This document shows positions 33,901 through 42,900 of a stretch of 64,000 bases of DNA, in pieces. Numbering within the stretch: position 1 is the first letter of the stretch; the number at the start of each line of letters is the position of its first letter. Under the pieces are notes generated by a model that searched no databases, was not told the origin of the DNA, and saw nothing but the letters and a program-made list of their open reading frames with translations. Origin of the DNA: Mercenaria mercenaria (taxonomy: Eukaryota; Mollusca; Bivalvia; Venerida; Veneridae); contig NC_069367.1 in assembly GCF_021730395.1 (NCBI RefSeq), positions 10,228,501 through 10,292,500 of the forward strand, written 5' to 3'. Position numbers and translations under genes: made by a program.

Positions 33901-36900
33901 CCATTATTACTGGCATGAGCCTGGATCATAAAATTAGTTCAACTTAAAAGAATTTCACACATTTAGTCCCACTCCTAATCTGCATATGACAGCAAGCTCC
34001 TCCCCTTTCTCAGTTTTTTCAAAAGAAATCACTTTGTATATATAAGGTTCATTAACGAGTCAGTGTTTTTACAAGGACTAGGTATGGATCCAGAAATGTA
34101 TATACAGGGTCCAGTTTTATGGCACCTTGTATAACGCTTAAGTTTTCCCAAAGTATGTGTTTATACAAGACTGGTTAAGAGGTTAAGTGTTGTTTTTAGA
34201 ATCTTACAAGGATCCAGAGATATATACATGTATAAACTGGGCCCAGTTAAGTGGATCCATTTTATCAGTTTTGTATATTTTTCTCATGTTGTTTTTATAG
34301 CCAGCTGTTGTTCCAGCAGGGGTCTCGTTACATGTGACATATTATTCTTTTGAATAATGTCCTCATATTTGTAAATAAATGTTTCATTGGGAATGATTTA
34401 ACACACACCATCTTTATTTATCAATATATAACCTACAAAAAGTTACTGATGAATAACAAAATCAGAATATATGAAATATTCAATTATCACAATTTTTGTA
34501 ACATCCATCCCTTTTCTGTAACGTCCGTCCCCCTATTTTTCAGATGAAGATGATACAACATCATATAAATCTAAATGAATCTTTTTATTTATTTATTACT
34601 TATTGATGCATGTCGTATCAAACAGGAGTTAATTTCATTTAAATTTCCTCACATAGCATAAAAAACAAAGATTTTTGCTCTAATTTTCAGGGTTTTTTCT
34701 AGTTTTCAATTTAAAATACTCAAAAGTATGAAAAAAAAATTTTTTCAACATTGTTTTTGATAATTTCATACTTTTTACATACTCTTGTGAAATAATAGTA
34801 TCAGATATTACCATCAAAGCATGAAAACAATGCATTTTGTACAAGATTAAGAAAAGCATATATAGGGGGACGGACGTTACAGGGACGGACGTTACACATA
34901 ACTTTTGATATTTCGTCATTTTTTTCCCAGCAAGGCTGCAGATCTATTTATTTTTCATTTTTTCATGATAGGTATGTCATTAAGCATATATGAAAGTAAT
35001 TAATATCAATATATTCATATTCAATTATAAAATAATAGTGGGGGACGGACGTTACACTTTTTTTCACGCAAATGGTTTTTTGGGTGCTTAAATGGACTTT
35101 TTTACTAAAATGTCCATTGATAAGTGCTGCAAGCATTTTTTTCATATTCTACAAATACATAGTAAGATAGTGAGCAAGAAAATTATTTTGAATATGTAAA
35201 ATTAAGACATTTTGTGTTCAATTCAAAATTTAGCATTTTTGTTAAAAACAGTGGTGTTACACGAGTCACTCTTTATTATCTTATTCATAAAAATGTAATG
35301 ATTTCAGTGATCATCAATGTTATACATCATTTTAAAGCTAATAAAATTATCTGTTTAAAGGTATTCAAATCAAACTTATATTTTGTTATCTGAAAATACT
35401 GTAGCATTTTTTGAAAAGTGTAAAAATCCAATGCTAACGCATTACATGAAAAAAACGTCCTATTTTCAGCCATAAAATGGCTTTCAAATTTTTTTTTGGT
35501 TGATTATGTGATTTTTTTTTACTGCAGCATTTGAATACTAATAAGACACATTGAAAACAGTTTTAACAAAACTTGAAACAGATGTTCCTCTATAAATAAA
35601 ATGCAGTTACATGTTTTTTGAAAAAATTGGCCCATTTACTGTGCAGCAGGCAACATGTCTTAGGCAAACAAGAGTTGACGTTAATTTCTTCAGTTTTCTT
35701 CACTGTGTTTCTTTGATGCGTACCTTCCTAAACATTTTCCAAAAAACTTCCCTGATATTCTGTACATTTATTTATTAAAAAAGGTACAAGAATCATAACA
35801 AATCAGTCATTACGAGGTCAGGGAAGAGGTGGAGCCACCAGAGGTGTTAGGAGAGGCGGGGCCATAACAGCCGTAAGGGGGCGTAACAGATTTAATCAAG
35901 TGAAGAAAAAAGGGACCAGTCCATTGAACAGACAGGTAGATATATATTTTAAGAATAAGAAGTGACTAAAGCACTAGATAGTATGAAAAGCTTGCGTATT
36001 ATACATGTACTGTATTGATTTAGAGTATGTTTATTACCGAAAAAGGGAGAAAATTGAAAATATTATTTTGTTTGGTCACTTTTGCTAGGGATGGTAAGAG
36101 AGTGGTCTACGGATCGCGGGTTCGAAAGTTCGATCCTCAGGCGGGTGTATGTTCTCCGTGACTATTTGATAAATGACATTGTGTCTGAAATCATTAGTCC
36201 TCCACCTCTGATTCATGTGGGGAAGTTGGCATTACTTGCGGAGAACAGGTTTGTACTGGTACAGAATCCAGGAACACTGGTTAGGTTAACTGCCTGCCGT
36301 TACATGACTGAAATACTGTTGAAAAACGGCATTAAACCCAAAACAAACAAACAAACCAGATAATCTGGGCCAACAAACTGTCTGTAGAATTAGATTAAAT
36401 TCAATGAATTGAAGTTCACTATTTCATGTGTTATGATACGGATTAATTCCATATATATGAATATGACTTGTCTTAAAACGTAGCATCCGCTATGTTAATG
36501 ATGTTATTTATAGAAATGTCATTGCAAAAAACACTTCTTTCAATTGTAAATTGTATGCCTTTGCTAAAGCTAATTGTAAAAGACAGTTAGATATGCATAA
36601 CGTTGCCATGGTCAATGTGAATCCCATACTTTACAATGGGACACCTGCACTTTACCAGCACTCCCCATTTATTACACCCCCTTTTTTCTTTTTTCTTTAA
36701 TGAATAGATTATTGTTACAATTTATTTAAATGATTGTAATGAGCACACTCTGCCTTTTAAAATCCTAGCAGGAAGTGCGTACCAGTAAAGTGCATTCTAG
36801 CCAGCATTATAATCTTTTACCAGCAAAATACAACATAGCTTTTTATTTTATCTTAACTAATGAAATACTGTATTCTATCAGTTAAATATTTTCTTTATAA

Positions 36901-39900
36901 TGTCACAGCACATCTGACGTCATGTCTGTTTACGCGCGTCTGTTTCCCGCGCTGATATCAAAAATAGTTGCCAGATTCAAATCTCAACGTAATTGAGCAT
37001 AAAATAAAAAGAAAATTTGTTTGTTCTCGTGAATATGGAATATATCTCACCTCGAAGTGAGAAAATTTTCTCACTTCTCAGTGAGATATATTCCATATTA
37101 ACTCAAAACAAACAAATATCCTCTATATATTGCTTGAATGGAATATCAGGTTTACATACTTTGCTGTTTTAACTTGTTTCAGATGTTTCCTATTCAGCTC
37201 TTGACATGTAATGTTTGAAAACTTTTTGCAATATTTTGATCTTTAGAATGGACAGACGGGTAACACACAACAGGCCAGAGGTAGGGGTGGAGGAAGAGGC
37301 AGACCTGTCCGGGGTAGGGGAGGTCTCAGAGGTCAAGGTCAGGGGAGAGGTCAGGGGCAGCTGAGAGGTCAAGGTCAGGCTAAGGTTGCAGGACAAGGGT
37401 TAATTAGCTTGAATCGACGTAGAGAACAGGCATTGGAGAGTTTATTAAAAGCAAAACAGACATTAGCAAGTCTGAACGCAAGACAGAGGGAGCAAAAACA
37501 GAATAGAGGCCTGATAGTTAATCAGAGAAGAGGGTTACAGGTACCTGAGACAATTTCATCCATTACACCATTTCTTTCATATACTGTGAAATCATTAATA
37601 TTTGTGGATTAAATTTCATGGATTTATTGGTTGCGTCAGTCCACAGAATTAATACTTACCCTGCTAAATTTCTATTATGAACTTGTCCATCTTTCAGTTT
37701 GGACAGTACCATTAGCTTTTAAAAGGGGTGCTTACCAAAAAGATACTGACTGAATGGCAAACAGTGCAGATGTTGATCAGCCTGCACACATCTGTACAGA
37801 TCTACACTGGTTGCAAAGGCAGAATCAGTCATGGTACTCTTGTAAACAATTACTATGAAATCATAGATAATCGTAGGGGACTAATCCACAAAATTTAATC
37901 CCTGTTCATTTGTTCGGAAGTAGAAATCAATGAGGGGCCTCCGTGGCTGAGTGGTTAAGGTTGCTGACTTCAAATCACTTGCCCCTTACTGATGTGGGTA
38001 TGAGCCTCACTTAGAGCGTTTAATTTTTCATGTGAGGAAGCTATCCAGCTGGCTTACAGAAGGTCGGTGGTTCTACCCAAGTGCCTGTCCATGATGAAAT
38101 AATGCACAGAGGAGCACCTGGGGTCTACCTCCACCACCAAAGCTGGAAAGTTGCCACAGGACCTATAATGTGTTGATGCGATGTTAAACCCAACAAAATC
38201 AAAAAAGGAAGAAATCCATGAATTCGTATTCCCAGGAAATAACCATTTGGATCAAAACCATGAAGTTTAATGCCCTTGAAATTAAATGATTCCACTGTAA
38301 ACATCTTGAATATAAGTGAAAAATGTCTTTTATTTGAGTTGCCAACATTTCTTATAGAAATGATATAATTATTGCTTCTAATCAATATCATTGGTCACAG
38401 AAGGTAAAGGATTAATAACTGACGTTACATGGAAGTCAACATCTGTACTAATAATTCTATGGTAACAGATTGAAACATTTATACAGTCTGGTTCACATAT
38501 TGTCGACTCATAATGAAGTTTTTCCATTAAAAGTTGGTAATAAGACAGTTTTCAATTATTTTAAAAGAACTGCTGTGTAGAAGTAGTACTTCTAATAGAA
38601 ACTACTAAAGTTTAAGGAGATATAAGTCTCAAATTTGTGTTTGAAAATTAATTCATATAATCTGTGAAAACATGAAATTAACTTGTTCGTGGATTGTGTC
38701 GGGTGTAAAATAGTACCATACTCGCCTAATACATGTATAGCTAATCACAGAGTTCTACTGACACTAAAAAAACTTGTGTCTTTTTTAGCTCATCTGATTT
38801 TTTGAAAAAAAATGATGAGTTATTGTCATCACTTGAGCGGTTGTCGGCGTCGGCGTCTGCGTCGGCGTTGCCTGGTTAAGTTTTATGTTTAGGTCAGCTT
38901 TTCTCCTAAACTATCAAAGCTATTGCTTTGAAACTTGGAATACTTGTTCACCATCATAAGCTGACCCTGTAATAGCAAGAAACATAACTCCATCTTGCTT
39001 TTTGCAAGATTTATGGCCCCTTTTGTACTTAGAAAATATCAGATTTCTTGGTTAAGTTTTATGTTTAGGTCAACTTTTCTCCCAAACGTCAAAGCTATTG
39101 CTTTGAAACTTGGAATACTTGTTCACCATCATAAGCTGACCCTGTACAGCAAGAAACATAACTCCATCTTGCTTTTTGCAAGATTTTATTGCCCCTTTTG
39201 GACTTAGAAAATCAGTTTTCTTGGTTAAGTTTTATGTTTAGGTCAGCTTTATCCTAAAACTATCAAAGCTATTGCTTTTAAAACTTGCAACACTTGTTCA
39301 CCATCATAAGTTGACCCTGTACAGCAAGAAACATAACTCCATCCTGCTTTTTGCAAGATTTATGGCCCCTTTTGGACTTAGAAAATATCAGATTTCTTGG
39401 TTAAGTTTTATGTTGTAGGTCAACTTTTCTCTTAAACTATCAAAGCTATTGCTTTGAAACTTGCAACACTTGTTCACCATCATAAGCTGACCCTGTACAG
39501 CAAGCAGCGTAACTCCATCCTGATTTTTGCAATAATTATTGCCCCTTTTGGACTTAGAAAATCATTTCTTGGTTGAGTATTATGTTTAAGTCAACTTTTC
39601 TCATAAACTATCAAAGCTATTGCTTTAAAACTTGCAACAGTTTTTCACCATCATAAGTGGACACTGTACATCAAGAAACATAACTCTATCCTGCTTTTTG
39701 CAAGAATGATGGCCCTTTTTAGACTTAGAAAATCATGGGTAGGACAATATTTCTATTACACAAAAAAAATCAGATGAGCGTCAGCACCCGCAAGGCGGTG
39801 CTCTTGTTTTATATAGAAATTACTGTTCTGCATGAGAGTTAATTTTGAATGCAGCTCTACAAACACAGTTAATATATTTAGTTAACTTAAATACATTTGG

Positions 39901-42900
39901 TGAGGGTTTTCTACATTTAAAGTTAGTATCTAAAAATAAAGAATTTTAGTGAAAGATGAACATTAGATTTAGATATCTTTAAGCTAAATATAAAGTACAT
40001 TAAATTGTTATACTATTACGTTGGGCTTTTACATGATATCGTGTACTTGCTTTCGCTTTCAGACATCAACCGACAGTTTAAACAAACTAGGCCGAGGAAG
40101 AGGGCGTGGGCGAGGTGGGAGAGGAGGCAGAGGGAGAGGTGGATTGTCCAGATACAGCAGCAATATGTCCCTTACCTTTGTCGGGTCACAGTCACCAAGA
40201 CGGGGCCGAGGACGGGGTAGGGGTCAAGGTCAGCAAGGTTTAAACAGAACGTTTAGCGGCAGTTTGGTCTCAGTCAGCGGAGTTGGAGCTCCAGGAAAGA
40301 GACAGAGAAGAAGGTATTGATAGAAATAGAGACGTATTGAAACTCCACGCTGATACCTAGAACAGGCTGTCACCATTAATTATACTATTGATGTACAATG
40401 TATTGACAGTGCAGTCAAATTTCATTCACTCAAACTGGATAAGACCTGCAAAATTTGTTCGAGTTATTGGTAGTTTGAGCCATTGAACAATATAGATTAT
40501 ACAGGGATTTTGCCTGGACATTTCCTGTTACAATATCAAGTAGTTCTCTTTTTTTTATACCCAAATATGCAAAGTGTATTGGTGGCTTTATTGGGTTGGA
40601 GCCATGTGTGTTGGTCAGCCCATCCTTCTATGTGTCATTCCTTTCAGGAGGCACATTTCAGAAACTGTTAAATGGATTTCAAATTAATACATATACACCA
40701 TGATAATTAGCAAGGCACATGTGCAGCTCGGGTCAGTAGGTGCAATGTAAACGTCCTACTTGCACTGTTGGGGTCAAAAATCTTTATTTCGTATCAGCTG
40801 CACATCTTTACTAGCTTCAGTTGATGATGAAACCAGCACAACATGCAGAGTGCACAACTAAGGTCAATCGATCTAAAGGCAAGGTCACGTTTTTTGAGGT
40901 CAAAGGTCAAATGACTGTTTCTTGTTTACTCCATTATCATCTTAACCATGCAAAATAGTTTGTCACTGCAAGCATCAGTTGCTTACCACATCATGATAAT
41001 GTGCACAGCACTTACCTTGCCATTATCAGAGTGGGACCTTCGGCCATAAACCACTTTTAGTGATAGCTCTAGTTGATTTTTATTTCCAGATGGAGACAAC
41101 CAAAGACAGACGACTCATCGTTATTGACCATATCAGTACAAAACTCACCACCAACGTCGTAAGTATTACTCTTCTTTAAAGTCAAGCCTGCCTTTACCCT
41201 TATCATGTCGGACACGAGTGACGATTAATTCTTCCTTTGCGACCAGTGTAAATCATGACCAGCCTGCACATCTGTGCAGTCTGATCATGATCTGCACTGT
41301 TCGCCACGGATGTGCAGGTTGATCTTGGTTTGCACTGGTCGCAAAGGCCGAATCACTTGCTGCCAGCAGGCTAAAGGTTTAGCAGCCAGTCAGCTAACTC
41401 ATCTAACTTCCGAAATTGACTTTCAGATTAATTTCAACTTTGCTTAAGCAGCCAAATTGTGTCATTCCCTCGGACGGCTGCTTAACAAAGGTTTGACTGT
41501 ATCTTAAGTAAATTTCAATTTCAATTCACTGTTGTTCAGACAGATAAACAAATCTTTTTTATGCCCCCGGCATCTACTGATGTGGGAGGCATATAGTGAT
41601 TGTCCTTTCCGTCCGTCCGTTCGTCCGTCCATACGAGGTTAACCAAATGGGACCGTTTCATCTAGCATTAATACCCATAACTAGAATGACTTGATACTAA
41701 TGCAGATGTAACCTGTGGCCATTCCTCATCTTCAGACATCACCTGACCTAAGTTTGACCTTGAACTTGACCTCGTTTTGGACTTAGCTTGCTTTGTATCA
41801 ACAAGGATGCCACCGGGGACATCAAGCGTTTATTGAACACAGCTCCTTGTTTTTTTTAATTAACCAAGATTGGATGTGTAGTGTCCCTGATCATTGACTT
41901 GCAGACGCTGTTTATCAGTAGGAAAATGTCCTCTTGGTCAATTATGTTTTACGTATAAAACAAGTTTCTCTGCAAATGATGACAATATTTTAGCCGAATT
42001 AGTTTGTATTGGTTTCTGTGACAGTTGTCATGGAAAATATGAAGGTTTTTACGTCTTCCTGCTGATATTTATTCACTGTCTGCATGAAAGTTTGTAATAT
42101 TTCACTTTTAATATCATATTTTTGTTTTTTAACATGTTTGAAGAAATTTGCGAAATACTGGTTTATGATGGTGACCCTGTTTGGAAAATGCAATATGCTT
42201 AGTTGCATAATTTTGTGCATAAAAGGGTTGATTTCAGTTTTAATGAGCAGTTCATATTTCAGTTGCATTAGCTTTTATAGGTACCAATGACAAATGTATT
42301 TAATTTCATGCCTGAATCATTAATTATGACCTCCAGGCTTTTTTCATCCTGCATTTTTGGAATTGGTATAATTGTCTTTTAAATTTGAAAGTTTACATGC
42401 ATTTTGGAAAAAGGGCATTTTATTGAAGCAGGGCATTTTTTGCTTCAGTAATAAAGGTTTATATCAGAGGTGCAAATTTAGCCTGAGATTCAAGCATTTC
42501 CGGGGCCGAGTGGTTAAGGTCACTGACTTCAGATCACTTGCCCCTCACCAATGAGGGTTCGAGCCTCTCCTGGGGCATTGAATTTTTTATGTGAGGAAAC
42601 TATCCAGCTGGCTTACGGAAGGTCGGTAGGTTCTACCCAGGTGCCTGCTCGTGATGAAATAATGCATGGAGGGGCACCTGGGGTCTTCCTCCATCATTAA
42701 AGCTGGAAAGTCGCCATGTGACCTATAATTGTGTTAGTGCGATGTTAAGCCCAACAAAATTAATATATATGTATCAAGCATTTCCATTCTGTGCTTTATA
42801 CATAAATAATGTCTGTTCCTTTAAGCCCATGTTGCTATTAATACTTCTTTTGGTGTGAATACTTACTAATTATTGTAGCTGATTTCAGTTTCTGGTAATC

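Larger units (their letters stand above)
37582..38299. mobile_element. TA-flanked MITE in UIF intron 4, interrupted twice
   Basis: Left TA|CTGTGAAATCATTAAT and right AATGATTCCACTG|TA form inverted ends. The host element is split by a family B foldback copy (about 37660-37835) and by a SINE-1 copy (37934-38209). Confidence 0.65.
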
